Assembly: GCF_004016505.1 (NCBI RefSeq)
Contig: NZ_SACR01000005.1
Span: 534,443 to 598,442, forward strand
Origin: Rubrivivax rivuli
GTDB taxonomy: Bacteria > Pseudomonadota > Gammaproteobacteria > Burkholderiales > Burkholderiaceae_C
DNA: 64,000 nt
Direction of reading: 5' to 3'
Shown here: positions 51,180 through 61,900 of the stretch, piece by piece
Numbering within the stretch: the first letter of the stretch is position 1
Layout of the letters: every line of letters begins with the position of its first letter
Position numbers and translations under genes: made by a program
The notes under the pieces: generated by a model
The model's input: the letters and a program-made list of their open reading frames with translations, nothing else
Databases searched by the model: none
What the model was told of the DNA's origin: nothing

Positions 51180-52439
51180 ATGCGCAGCGTCATCGTCCTC
51201 GTCCTGATCTTCGTGGTGGCCGTGGTGGCGGCCACCACGCTGGGCAGCAACGACGGCCTGGTCAGCATCTACTGGGCCGGCTGGCGCAGCGATTTTTCGC
51301 TCAACCTGTTCGTCATCGTGCTGCTGGGCGCCTGCGCGGTGCTGATGGCCTCGGTGCAGGCCCTGGGCGCGCTGGTCAGCCTGCCGCGGCGTGCCGGCGA
51401 GTGGCGGGCGCTGCGCCGCGAGCGCGCGGCCCAGGCGGCGTTGCGAGAGGCGCTGGTGGAGTACTTCGGTGCCCGTTATGGCCGTGCACGCAAGGCCGCC
51501 GAGCGCGCGCTGCTCATTGCCGACGACACGCCGGCGCTCTCGGCCGATGCCGAGTTCCTGGTGCTGGCGCAGCTGCTGGCAGCCGGCAGCCTGCACCGCC
51601 TGCAAGATCGCAGCCGGCGTGACGAGACGCTGCGCCGCGCGCTCAAGACCGCGCGCGGCGGCAAGGCCCTGCGCACGGGTGGGCGCAATGCCGAAGAGGC
51701 TGCGCGGCTGCTGGCCGCCGAATGGGCGCTGGACGACCGCGACGCCCCGCGCGCGCTGGAGTCGCTCGAAGCCCTGGCGCCGGGCGTGGGCCGGCGCACC
51801 CACGCGCTGCGCCTGAAACTGCAGGCCCTGCGCATGGCGCGCCAGCCGCTGGCCGCGTTGCAGACCGCGCGCCTGCTCGCCAACCACCAGGCCTTCTCGC
51901 CCGTGGTCGCGCAGAGCCTGCTGCGTTCACTGGCCGGCGAGACGCTGGAAGGGGCGCACGACGCGCAGCAGTTGCGCCGCCTGTGGGGCCAGTTCGACAC
52001 CGCCGACCGTCGCGATCCCGCAGTGAGCGCACGCGCCGCCCTGCGCGCCGTGCAGTTGGAGGCGGCGGACGATGCGCGCCTGTGGCTCAAGCCCTTCTGG
52101 GAGCGGCTGTCGGAGCTCTCTCGCGAAGACCGCGAGCTGGTGGCGCTGGCGCTCATCGAGGCGCGCCGCGGCATCGGCAGCGACTGGCTGCCTCGCCTGG
52201 AAGCCGCCGCCCAGGCCTACGCCCATGAAGGCGCGGTGGTGGCCGCCGTCGGCATGGTCTTCGCCGAGCGCCAGCTTTGGGGCAAGGCACGCCGCCTGCT
52301 GGAGCAGGCCGCAGCGGCACCGGGTCTGTCGGCTGCCACGCGTCGCACGGCCTGGCGCGAACTGGCCGCCCTGGCGCGCCAGGAGGGCGACGAGAGCCGC
52401 GCGGTGCAGTGCGAGCGCGCCGCTGCGCTGCTCGATTGA
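51180..52439 (+). CDS. hemY: HemY-like TPR membrane protein of the haem operon
   Basis: 419 residues. Two N-terminal membrane spans (VIVLVLIFVVAVVAATTLG and LNLFVIVLLGACAVLMAS), the DGLVSIYWAGWRSDFS loop typical of proteobacterial HemY between them, then helical TPR-like repeats to the end. Not related to the protoporphyrinogen oxidase HemY of gram-positives; role in late haem synthesis is unclear. Last gene of the hem operon. Confidence 0.94.
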   Translation: MRSVIVLVLIFVVAVVAATTLGSNDGLVSIYWAGWRSDFSLNLFVIVLLGACAVLMASVQALGALVSLPRRAGEWRALRRERAAQAALREALVEYFGARYGRARKAAERALLIADDTPALSADAEFLVLAQLLAAGSLHRLQDRSRRDETLRRALKTARGGKALRTGGRNAEEAARLLAAEWALDDRDAPRALESLEALAPGVGRRTHALRLKLQALRMARQPLAALQTARLLANHQAFSPVVAQSLLRSLAGETLEGAHDAQQLRRLWGQFDTADRRDPAVSARAALRAVQLEAADDARLWLKPFWERLSELSREDRELVALALIEARRGIGSDWLPRLEAAAQAYAHEGAVVAAVGMVFAERQLWGKARRLLEQAAAAPGLSAATRRTAWRELAALARQEGDESRAVQCERAAALLD

Positions 52440-52475
52440 GCGCTGCAGCATTTTTGTGTCCAGGCCTGGCAGGCC

Positions 52476-52505
52476 TTGAGAGATTTTCAGAACGCGTGCT
52501 ATACT
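52476..52505 (+). promoter_or_regulatory. sigma70-type promoter of tRNA-Arg
   Basis: TTGAGA (52476-52481), an 18-bp spacer and TATACT (52500-52505) lie 12 bp upstream of the tRNA, in the expected place for initiation a few bases before it. Confidence 0.75.
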
Positions 52506-52517
52506 GCAAGGCTTGAT

Positions 52518-52594
52518 GCGGCTGTAGCTCAGCTGGATAGAGTACTTGGCTACGAACCAAGGGGTCGTGGGTTCGATTCCTGCCAGCCGCACCA
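52518..52594 (+). tRNA. tRNA-Arg(ACG)
   Basis: A 77-nt cloverleaf with encoded CCA. Acceptor GCGGCTG/CAGCCGC; anticodon stem CTTGG/CCAAG with loop CTACGAA, anticodon ACG (the A is normally deaminated to inosine); T-loop TTCGATT. Confidence 0.97.
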
Positions 52595-52604
52595 AAAATT
52601 GACG

Positions 52605-52637
52605 AGGGTTAGCACGCCAGGCGTGCTAACCCTTTTG
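52605..52637. terminator. Rho-independent terminator after tRNA-Arg
   Basis: AGGGTTAGCACGCC (52605-52618) and its complement (52621-52634) form a near-perfect 14-bp stem with a 2-nt apex, followed by TTTTGTCTT. Strong intrinsic terminator. Confidence 0.9.
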
Positions 52638-52734
52638 TCTTGATGGCGGGTGCTCCCGGCTCTCGTTGCAGGCCGGCGGGGTGAGAAGCCAGCCCGGCTC
52701 GCCGCCGACGTTTCGGACCACAGGGTTCCTGACC

Positions 52735-52947
52735 ATGACCGTTTTCTACTGGGTGATGGGTGTGCTCATCGTGGGCACGCTGGTGCCTTCGGTGCTCTAC
52801 ATGGGGCTCTATGCCGCCACCGGCGAAGACGCCTGCCTGCGCCGTGCGCAGGCGCTGTGGAACATCTCGCGCGTGTTCGCCCTACTCGGCTTCAACCTGC
52901 TCGTCTGGGGCCACGTCGTCTACGGGCTGTGGCAGATCTGGTCGTGA
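52735..52947 (+). CDS. Small two-span membrane protein, function unknown
   Basis: 70 residues from ATG 52735 (MTVFYWVMGVLIVGTLVPSV); the frame extends to 52666 but the extra residues are not membrane-like and the later ATG fits better. Two hydrophobic segments flank a short polar loop (GEDACLRRAQALWN). No recognised family. Coding is supported by GC3 and by a clean stop 25 bp before the convergent hydrolase gene. Confidence 0.65.
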   Translation: MTVFYWVMGVLIVGTLVPSVLYMGLYAATGEDACLRRAQALWNISRVFALLGFNLLVWGHVVYGLWQIWS

Positions 52948-52971
52948 GCGGCAACTGCCGCTCCGGCCCGA

Positions 52972-53940
52972 TCATGCGCTGAAGATCTCGCCCTCGCGCC
53001 GCTGCAGCACGCCCGCCTTGCACAGGTCTTCCACCAGCGTCTGCCCGTAGGCGGCCAGGCTGCCCCCCGGTGCGCCCAGCCGCTCCCACACCTGGCCGTA
53101 GAGCGGCGCCGCCAGCAGCCACGTCTGCAGGGCGTGCAAGGGCTCGTGGCCGACCTCCATCACGTGGAAACTGATCAGGGCCTTCATCGCGTGGCGTGCA
53201 TGCCGCTGCGGGTCGGCGCGGAAGGCCGCCAGGCGCTGGCGCGCCCGGACCAGCGCGCCCTGCACATCGCTGAAGGCCGCCCCATGCCCGGGGAGGGCCC
53301 TGCGCGCGCCGAGTGATTCGATCAGGTCCAGCGTGGCTGCCACCTCGTCGAAGGCTGCGGCGCCGTCCAGCTCGGGGAAGACGATGCCGAAGCCGTGCTC
53401 CCACAGGGCATCGGCGGTGATGACGATGCCGTCCTGGTCGTCGAAGAAGATCAGCGAGTGCGGGTCGTGCCCGGGCGCGGCCAGCGCCTTCCAGGTGCGA
53501 CCCGCCACGCGCAAGCTGTCGCCTGGCCGCATGCGGCCATCGGGCACGAAAGGCTCGCAGCGCTGGCCGGTGGCGCGGTAACTGAGGCGGCTTTCATCCC
53601 AGGCCTGCACCGCGTCCCAGTCGCCCGGGGGCATGTGCAGGGTGCAGCCGAAGTGACGCTGCACGGCGGCGTTGCCGCCGCAGTGATCGGAGTGCAGGTG
53701 GGTGTTCACCAGGGCGCGTAACGCTTCGCCTTGCAACGCGTGCTGTACCAGCGCCACGGTTTGTCCAGCATGCACGCAGTGGCCCGCGTCGATCAGCACG
53801 GCGCCTTCGCCCGCACCGTGCAGCAGGATGCTGTTGGAAGACAGCCAGCCGCGCTCCAGCAGCGTGACGCCGGGCATCTCGGAAGGGGGTGTCGCGGGCA
53901 CGGCGGGCGGCAAGGGTGGTGGGCTGGCGGGCCCGCGCAT
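52972..53940 (-). CDS. Metallo-beta-lactamase-fold hydrolase
   Basis: 322 residues from the ATG complementary to 53940, or 301 from the Met complementary to 53875-53877 (MPGVTLLERGWLSSNS), which lacks the Pro-rich leader and may be the true start. Zinc-binding THLHSDHCGGN (His81, His83, Asp85, His86 in the long form), LAAPGHDPHSLIF and DALWEHGFGIVFPELDG place it among MBL-fold hydrolases of the glyoxalase II-like type; the GHGAAF motif supplies another ligand. Substrate unknown. Confidence 0.88.
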   Translation of the reverse strand: MRGPASPPPLPPAVPATPPSEMPGVTLLERGWLSSNSILLHGAGEGAVLIDAGHCVHAGQTVALVQHALQGEALRALVNTHLHSDHCGGNAAVQRHFGCTLHMPPGDWDAVQAWDESRLSYRATGQRCEPFVPDGRMRPGDSLRVAGRTWKALAAPGHDPHSLIFFDDQDGIVITADALWEHGFGIVFPELDGAAAFDEVAATLDLIESLGARRALPGHGAAFSDVQGALVRARQRLAAFRADPQRHARHAMKALISFHVMEVGHEPLHALQTWLLAAPLYGQVWERLGAPGGSLAAYGQTLVEDLCKAGVLQRREGEIFSA

Positions 53941-54091
53941 TCTCGGCCAGACCCGACGTCTGGTGGCGCGCAGGCGTGCTGGCCGCCGAAATGCACGGTG
54001 AAAGCCCGTTTCGTCCGCGCTTGGCGCCGCGGCCCAGCGCCCTATGGTGCAGACACCGAGCCTGCCTCAGTCCGTCTTGCCGGAGCGTGCC

Positions 54092-54424
54092 ATGTCCCAC
54101 CTCGCCAGCCCGTCCGCCTTCGCCGACACCGAACTGCTGCCCCCGCCCGCCTTCGCAGCGGCCCGGCCCGCAGAAGGGGGCACGGGCACGGCGCCGAGTG
54201 CGGGCGCCGAGGCGCAGGCGCGTCGCGCCGCACTGGCCATCGCCGTGGTGCCGCCCGCGGTGTTGCTGGGGCTGCTGGCGGTGGTGGCGGGGCTGATCGA
54301 ACCGGCCACCGGCATGGCCTTGTTCGCCACCGGCATGGCCTGGCTGGTCTACGAGATGCACCGCTACCTGCGGCGCGTGGAGGCCGAACTCGAAACCGCC
54401 CTGCAGCCCGGCCCCTGGGGCTGA
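54092..54424 (+). CDS. Small hypothetical membrane protein
   Basis: 110 residues from ATG 54092 with GGAG at 54082-54085; an upstream in-frame ATG at 54044 has no such site. Ala/Pro-rich N-terminus, two membrane spans (AALAIAVVPPAVLLGLLAVVAGL and GMALFATGMAWLVYEM, each read in part) and an amphipathic C-terminal helix (YLRRVEAELETALQ). Family not recognised. Divergent from the hydrolase and convergent with the caspase gene. Confidence 0.6.
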   Translation: MSHLASPSAFADTELLPPPAFAAARPAEGGTGTAPSAGAEAQARRAALAIAVVPPAVLLGLLAVVAGLIEPATGMALFATGMAWLVYEMHRYLRRVEAELETALQPGPWG

Positions 54425-54455
54425 GCCCGCGCCCGGCGCGCTGCGCCACGCGGGC
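54425..54455. terminator. Weak GC-rich hairpin between convergent genes
   Basis: GCCCGCG (54425-54431) and CGCGGGC (54449-54455) can pair with a 17-nt loop, between the small membrane gene and the caspase gene. No T-run on either strand, so termination is doubtful. Confidence 0.25.
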
Positions 54456-54467
54456 CCCAGCCAGCGC

Positions 54468-55895
54468 TCATTTGCGCGAGTTGTCCAAGGAGGGCGGCGG
54501 GGTGTAGCCGAGCTCCCGTGCGCGCGCCTCGAACTGCGCCGCCAGCAGCGGCTGCCCGACGCGGCGGTAGTGCAGCGCCAGCTCGTAGCTGGCGATACCG
54601 TTGCCCAGCGCCGCCGCGAACTGCAGCCAGCCTTCGTAGCGGCTTGCATCGAAGCGTTGACCGTCGCGTCCATAGGCGCGGGCCAGGCGGGCGGCCGCGT
54701 CCTTGTCGCCGCGACCGGCCTTCACCAGTTCGGCCTCGGGCACCTCGGGCCCTGGCTGGAAGGCGGTGCGGAAGAGGCGCACGTCGCGCCTGCGCAGGAT
54801 GGCCGCCGCTTCGTTGGCTCCGGCGCGTGCCACCTCGGCACTGCCGGCCAGGCGGCTGCCCGGGTGGTTCTTGAGGAACTCGGCGGCCAGCCGTGCGATC
54901 TCGGCCGGCCACACGGCCGCCTCGAGCTGGGCCCAGTCGGCGGCTTCGTCTCGGCTGGCAAAGCGAGCGGGTGCCGGTGCGCTGGTGGCGACGGCCTCGG
55001 GCGGTGGCAGCGGCGCCAGGCGGCGCGAGATCTGCGTGTTCTCGGCAATGAAGGGAAACTGCGCGAACTGGCGCAGCAGCGGCACCGGGTGGTTGAGCAT
55101 GACGTTCTGCACGTCCAGCTTCACCAGGCGGAACAGGTCGGAAAAACTGATCTCGTCGGAAGCGTTCTCCAGCAGCTTCACGAGCGAGGCCGTGTAGAAG
55201 GTGTTGCGCGTGTCGTCGGCCGGTGCGATGGCGGGTTTGCCGGCCCCGGTGGCGAAGGCGATCAGGCAGCCGCGTGGCGCTTCCACCTGGTTCAGACCGT
55301 CGCCGCCGGCCACGTCGCGCAAGGAGGTGCGGCAGGCGTCGATGATCGCGATCGTCAGTCCGTTGGGGCGCTGGGGCAGTTCGCCGATCACGTCACGCGT
55401 GAGCGTCATGCTGCCGCGTGCCAGGGCCTCGGGCCGGGCCTTGGGGCTGATGCGCGCCGAAACCAGCAGGTTCTCGGCGTCGACCTGTGCGCCGTGGCCC
55501 GAGAAGTAGAACAGCACCGTGGCGTCTGGCGGTGCCGCGCGCACCTTGGCGGCAAAAGCGGCCGTGGCAGCGCGCGCGGAGGCCAGATCGAGGTCGAGCC
55601 CCTGCGTGACCTCGAAGCCGCGCCGCTCCAGCACGGCACGCAGATCGCGCACGTTCTTGTGGATGGGCGGCAGGTCTTCGCCCTCGGGGTAGTCGCGGTT
55701 GCCGATCAGCAGCGCCATGCGCGGCGGCTCACCGCTGCGCACGGGGGCCGGGGCCTGCGCCAGCGCGGGCGCGCTGAAGGCCGCGCCCTGCGTGGCTGCA
55801 GCCACCGCGCCGGCCCATTGCAGCCAGCGGCGCCGCGCCAGGGCCGGGTCACGGGCGGCCAGGGGCAGGGAAGGCAACGGTGCTTTGTTCTTCAT
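54468..55895 (-). CDS. Exported caspase-like peptidase (C14 family) with C-terminal helical repeats
   Basis: 475 residues. N-terminus has a twin-arginine-like RRRWLQ followed by a hydrophobic stretch and ALAQA cleavage site, so Tat or Sec export is expected. The caspase fold (about 58-290) has both catalytic residues: His134 in FYFSGHGAQVD and Cys188 in IIDACRTSLRD; MALLIGNRDYP and NVRDLRAVLERRGFEV are typical prokaryotic caspase starts. After residue 310 come helical Sel1-like units (AAARLARAYGRDGQ, ALGNGIASYELALHYRRVG). Encoded 30 bp after the giant exoprotein on the same strand, thus probably its operon partner. Substrate unknown. Confidence 0.9.
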   Translation of the reverse strand: MKNKAPLPSLPLAARDPALARRRWLQWAGAVAAATQGAAFSAPALAQAPAPVRSGEPPRMALLIGNRDYPEGEDLPPIHKNVRDLRAVLERRGFEVTQGLDLDLASARAATAAFAAKVRAAPPDATVLFYFSGHGAQVDAENLLVSARISPKARPEALARGSMTLTRDVIGELPQRPNGLTIAIIDACRTSLRDVAGGDGLNQVEAPRGCLIAFATGAGKPAIAPADDTRNTFYTASLVKLLENASDEISFSDLFRLVKLDVQNVMLNHPVPLLRQFAQFPFIAENTQISRRLAPLPPPEAVATSAPAPARFASRDEAADWAQLEAAVWPAEIARLAAEFLKNHPGSRLAGSAEVARAGANEAAAILRRRDVRLFRTAFQPGPEVPEAELVKAGRGDKDAAARLARAYGRDGQRFDASRYEGWLQFAAALGNGIASYELALHYRRVGQPLLAAQFEARARELGYTPPPSLDNSRK

Positions 55896-55925
55896 GCGGC
55901 GGGCTCGGGCTCGTCTCTCGATCAG

Positions 55926-58900
55926 TCAGTTGGCAGGGCCGCACAGCAGTGCCCCGGCCGCAGGTGCGCAGCCGCTGGGCACGCGCAAGCCCTCGGTGCC
56001 CTGGGTGGCCGCAGGGGCCGGGCCCACTTCGGCGATCACGCCGGCCCGCAGGCGCACGGCCACGTTCTCGGTGCGCACCGCGTCGTCGAAGCCGGCCTTG
56101 CGGGCGCCTTCGGACACCGCCACCGTGGCCGAGATCGAGTTCTCCACCTGCGGCGTGGTGGGCAGCACGCCGTTGTAGAAGACCGGGATCTGCGCCTGGT
56201 TGCCGGCACCGTCGAAGAAGAAGCGGTAACCGCCGGAGGGGTTGACCACCGGGCCGCGCAGCAGCACCGCGGTGGCCCCGCGCGCACCGTTGCGCGGCAG
56301 CACGGTCACGAAGCCGGCGTCCAGCGGCAGCGTGCGGTTGCCGTAGGCTCGGCTGCCCACGTCGACGCGCAGGCCGCCCTCGTTGCCCGGTGCGCCGAAG
56401 GGGAAGCTCAGTTCGAAGGCAGCCGGCGTGAGTTCGAGCGTCAGCGCCGGCAGCGAGGTGACCGTGCCGGCCGTGCTGTCGAAGGGCAGGCGCGCCACGA
56501 TGGTGGCGGCGTTGCCCACCGTGCTCAGCCGGTCGGCACGCAGGCTCACCACATCGGCCAGCACGCCGTCGCCGCCGATGTTCACCGTGCCGCCCTCGAT
56601 GCGAACGCGGCTCTGCACCGCGTAGTTGGCGGTCACGCCGTTGAAGCTGAGCGCGGTGCTGTTGGCCGACCAGGGCGAGTTCAGCGCGCCGCTCAGCACC
56701 GAGAGCTCGCCGAGGAAGCTGTTGGCCGCCTGCAGCAACTGCACCGAGCCACCGTTGGGGGCCAGCACGCGCAAGCTCGCGCCGGAAGCGACGCTGATGC
56801 GGCTGCCGGTCTCGGCCGACACCGCGTCGGCCGCGAAGGCGATGGGCAGCGACGTGGCCTGGCGGTTGGCCAGCTCTTCGCCCGGGGCCAGCACCGCCAG
56901 CGGTGCCGCTGCCACCAGCGACAGCGTGCCGCCTGACACGGTGGTCACGCCGGTCAGCGACAAGGCGCCGCTGTCGATGCGCCCGCCGTCGGCCGCGTTC
57001 ACGGTGCCCAGCACCAGGCTGCGGGGCACGTTGCCCTCGGTGCCGCTGGACAGCGTCAGCGCCCCGCGCGCGTCGATGGACACCGTGCCGCCGAAACGGT
57101 TGCCGGCGTTCGGCGCCTCGATGCGCTGCCCGCTCAGGCGCAGGGCTGCCGGCGCGCTGACGGCGCCGCGCAGCAGCAGGTCGCCGGTGGTGACGAGTTC
57201 GCTGCCCAGCGCCACGCTGCCATCGGCCTCCACCGTGCGCACGGCTTCGCGCCCGCCCAGCGCCAGCCGGCCTGCGGCCAGCACGCGCAGGTCGCTGCCG
57301 TCGGGCAACTCGTCGGCGCTGGCGGTGGCGAGTTCTCCACGTGTCACGGTGGTGGCGCCGGTGTAGCTCTTGTTGTTGCCGCTGAAGAGCAAGCGGCCCG
57401 TGCCGGCCTGCTCCACCGCGCCGCTGCCGCTGATGGGTTGGGCCAGCGTGTGCGTGTCGCTGCGCGCCAGGCTCAGCAGGCCCGTGAGCTCGAAGGCGCT
57501 GGTGGCCAGGCTGCCCGTGCTGCCCCCGTCGCCCACCCGCAAGGTGCCGGCGGCCACGCGTGTGAGGCCGGTGTAGGTGTTCGTGCCCGTGAGCGTGAAG
57601 ACGCTGCTGCTGCCCTGCTTGACCAGGCCGCCGCTGCCGCTGATGACACCGGCGAAGCTGCTGTCGCCACCCGTGCCGGTGCTGAGCGTGAAGCTGCCCA
57701 GGCTCAGGTTGCCGGCGCCGGCCAGGCTGCCGAGGTTCTGGTCGCCGGCAAAGGCGAGAGCCCCGCCGGCGGCCACCTGCACCGCAGGCAGTGCGGGCAG
57801 GCGTTGGGCGGCCGCCAGCGCAAGCGTGCCGCTCTCGACGAGCACCGACGACACCGCAGCCGTGCCCGCCAGCGTGCTGTTGCCCCGCGCAACCAGGCTG
57901 CCGGCGCCGAAGTTCGCTTCGGCCCGCCCGCCGTCCACCAGGTAGGTGGCGGCCGTCAGCGTGCCGCCGCCGGTGTAGGTGCCCGCCAGCGCGAGGCTGC
58001 CGATGGTGTCGGTCGCCGCCAGCACCAGCGTCGCGCCGCTGGCCACGCCGAGGGCCGCGCTGTCGCTCAGGCGGTCGGCGCTGCCCAGCGTGAAGCTGCC
58101 GCCATCGATGAACAGGCTGCCGGCACCCGCGCGGCCATCCAGCCGCGTGTTGCCGGTGCTGCGCAGTGTGCCGGTGCCGAGATCGGCCACCACGGTGGCG
58201 CCGTCGAGGGTGTAGCTGGCGCCGCTGAGGACGCCACTGCCGTTCAGGGTGCCTGCCAGCGTGAGGCTGGCCGCGGTGTCGTTGCCGGCCAGCGTGAGCG
58301 TGGCCCCGCGGGCCACGGCCACGGTGGCGGTGTCGGCCAGGCGATCGGCGCTGCCGAGCACCAGCGTGCCGGCGTCCACCTGCAGCGCCGAGGAGGCGAG
58401 CGTGCCCGCGGCCACCAGGGTGCCGGCCTGCACGCGCGTGCTGCCGGTGTAGGCCTGGTTGCCGGCCAGCGTGAAGCTGCTGCTGCCGGTCTTGACGAGT
58501 CCGCCGGTGCCGCTGAGCGTCCCGGCGTAGCTGCTGTCGCCGCCACTGCCGGTGCGCAGCGTGAAGCTGCCCAGCGCCACGTTGCCGCCGCCGGTCAGGG
58601 TGCCCAAGCCCTGGTCGCCCCCGAACGCGAGGCTCGCGCCTGCGCTGAGGTTGACGGCCGGCAGGGCCGGCAGGCGCTCGGCGCCGGCAAGCGTGAGCGT
58701 GCCGTCCAGCACTTCCACCAGGCTGGCGGCCGAGATGCTGTTGAGCACGCTGTCGCCACGGCTGCTGAGGCTGCCGGCGCCCAGTGGCGTGTTCACGGTG
58801 CCACCTTCGAGGGCGTAGCGGGTGGCCGTGAGCTGGCCCGTGCCGCCCACCGTGCCACCGGCCAGCGTGAGGCTGGCCACGGTCTCGTCGCCATTGAGTT

Positions 58901-61900
58901 GCAAGATCGCGAAGCGGTCCACGCGCACGGCGCTGTTGTCGGCCAGGCGTTCTGCCGCGGCCAGGGCCAGCGTGCCGGCCTCCACCCGCGTGCTGCCGCT
59001 GTGGCTGTTGCTGCCCCCCAGCGTGAACACCGAGGGGCCCTGCTTGACGAGATCGCCTGTGCCTTCCAACTGGCCGTCGAAGCGGCTGTCGCCGCCCAGG
59101 CCGCTGCGCAGCGTGTGGCTGGCCAGGGCCACGCGGCCCGCGCCGGCCAGCGTGCCCAGGCGCTGGTCACCGCCCAGCGCCAGCGTGGCGCCAGTGGCCA
59201 CGGTGACGGCCGGCAGCGCCACCAGACGGTCGGCCGCGGCCAGGGTGAGCGTGCCGCTGTCCACCTGCACCGTGCTGGCGGCGGTGGTGCTTTCCAGGCG
59301 GCTGTTCCCGGTGGACCGCAGGGTGCCGGCGCCCAAGGCGGCGCTGGCGGTGCCGCCGTCGAGCGCGACGGTGGCCGCCGTGAAGGTGCCGCTGCCGCCC
59401 AACGTGCCGGCCAGCGTGAGGCTGGCCACGGCGTCGTTGCCGTTCAGCGTGAGGGTGGCGCCGCTGGCCACCGCGACGGTGGCGGTGTCGGCCAGGCGGT
59501 CTGCCGCAGTGAGCACCAGCGTGCCGGCGTCGACCTGCAGCGCGGCCGAGGCCAGGCTGCCTTGCACCGTGAGCGTGCCGCCTTCCACCGTGGTGCGCCC
59601 GGTGTAGCCCTGCGCCGCGCCCAGCGTGAAGCTGCCGCCACCCTGCTTGACCAGTGCGCCGGTGCCGCTGAGCACGCCAGCGTAGCTGCTGCTGCCCCCG
59701 CTGCCGGTGCGCAGCGTGGCGCTGCCCAGCGCGATGTCGCCGCCGCCGGCGAGGGTGCCCAGCGTCTCGTCGCCGGCCAGCCGAAGACTCGTGCCGGGGT
59801 TCAGCGTGACGGCCGCCGGGCCAGCCAGGCGTTGCGCGCTGCCCAGGCTGAGGGTGCCGCTGTCCAGCAAGACGCTGTTGGCCAGCAGCGTGCCGTTGAG
59901 CGTGCTGCTGCCGGTGCTGCTGAAACTGCCGACGGCCAGTGCAGCGTCGGCGCGCCCGCCCTGGAGCGCGGCGCTCGTGGCCGTGAGGCGGCCGCTGCCG
60001 GCCAGCGTGCCGGCCAGGCTGAGTTGCCCGATGGTGTCGTCGCCGGCCATCTGCAGCGTGGCGCCGCTGGCCACGGCCACGGCCGCGCCGTTGGCCAGCC
60101 TGTCGGCGGCGCCCAGCGTGAGCGTGCCGCTGTCCACCGCCACGTCGGTGGCGGCGCTGGCGCCCTGCAGGCGGCTGCTGCCGGTGCTGACGAGGCGACC
60201 GGTGCCGAGATCGGCGACCACGGTACCGCTGGCCAGCGTGTAGGTGGCGGCGGTGAGCGTTGCGCTGCCCTGCAGCGTGCCGGCCAGCACGAGGCTGGCA
60301 ACGCGGTCGTTGCCGCCGGGCGCCAGCGTGGCGCCGCTGGCCACCGTCAGCGCGCTGGCATCGGGCAGCACATCGGCCGCTGCCGTGCCCAGCGTGCCGG
60401 CCAGCACCTGCGTGCTGCCGGTGTAGGTGTTGGCACCGCCCAGCGTGAAGCTGCCGGGGCCCGTCTTCACGAGGCCGCCCGTGCCGGTGAGCGTGCCGTC
60501 GTAGCGGCTGTCGCCGCCGCTGCCGGTGTTGAGCGTGAAGGACGCCAGGTCGACCGCGCCCGCGCCGGCCAGCGTGCCCAGCGTTTCGTCGCCGCCCAGG
60601 CGCAGCGAGGCGCCGGCGGCAACGCTGGTGGCCGGGGTGGCGCTCAGACGCCCGGCGCTGGCCAGGGTGAGCGTGCCCCCGTTGACAAGCAGGCTGCCGG
60701 CTGCGCTGCGCCCGCTGAGCGTGCTGAGGCCGGTGCTGCCGAGCACCCCGGCGCCCAGGTTAGCCGCCACCGTGGCGCCATCGAGTGCGTAGCTGGCGGC
60801 GGTGAGTGTGCCGGCGCCCTGCAGCGTGCCGGCCAGGGCCAGCGCCGCGACGGTGTCGTCGCCGGTCAGGCTCAGGGTGGCGCCGCTGGCCACGCTCAGC
60901 TGCGCGGCGTCGGCCAGGCGGTCGGCGGCAGCCAGTGTGAGCGTGCCGCCGAGCACCTGCACCTGCAGCGCCGCGGCGGTGCCGGTGAGGGTGCTGCTGC
61001 CACTGCTGAGCAGCGTGCCCGCGCCGAGGTTGGCGTTGACGCTGGCGCCGGCCAGCGTGTAGGTCGTCGCTGTGAGCGTGCCGTTGCCAGCCAGGGTGCC
61101 GGCCAGGGCCAGACTGCCGACAGTGTCGCTGCCGCCGAGCGCCAGCGTGGCGCCTGCGGCCACCGTCAGCGCTGCGCCATCGGCCAGGCGGTTGGCGCCG
61201 CCCAGGGTGAGCGTGCCGCCGGTCACCTGCACCGTGGTGGCGGCGCTGTTGGCGTTCAGCTGGGTGTTGCCGCTGCTGGTGAGGGCACCGGCGCCCAGCG
61301 CCGCCCCGACCGTGGCGCCCGACAGCGCGTAGGTGCTGGCGCTCAATGTGCCGCTGCCCCCCAGCGTGCCGGCCAGCGTGAGGCTGGCCACGCTGTCGTT
61401 GCCGCCCAGCGTGAGGGTGGCGCCGCTGGCCACGTCGAGGGCGCTGCCGTCGGGCAGCACATCGGCGGCAGCGGTGAGCAGGCGCCCTGCGAGCACGCGC
61501 GTGGCGCCGGTGTAGAGCTGGCTGCCGCCCAGCGTGAAGTTGCCGTTGCCTTGCTTGACGAGGCCACCGCTGCCGCTGAGGGTGCCGCTGTAGGTGCTGT
61601 CGCCGGCCCCGCCCGTCGTCAGCACGAAGCTGCCCAGGGTGACATTGCCAGTGCCGGCCAGAGCGCCGAGCGTGTGATCGCCTTGCAGCACCAGGGTGGC
61701 GCCGCCGGCCAGCGTGGTGACGGGTGATGCGGTCAGGCGGTTGGCGGCACTCAGGCTCAGCGTGCCGCCGTCGACCGCCAGGGATGTGGCCGCCGAACTG
61801 CCGTTCAACTGGCTGCTGCCTGTGCTGCGCAGCGTGCCGGCGCCCAGGTTGGCATCGACGCGACCGCCGTTCAGGTCGACGGTGGCGGCCGTCAGCGTGC

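Noticed and set aside
55926..57400. Classical autotransporter with a C-terminal beta-barrel
   Set aside because: The last about 500 residues lack the regular amphipathic strands and the terminal aromatic residue of an outer-membrane barrel; the protein ends GPAN.
57438..61727. A 1,429-codon open frame on the plus strand
   Set aside because: It is the antisense of the repeat region; its translation is Gln/Arg/Ala/Gly/His low complexity caused by GC-rich codons of the real minus-strand gene.
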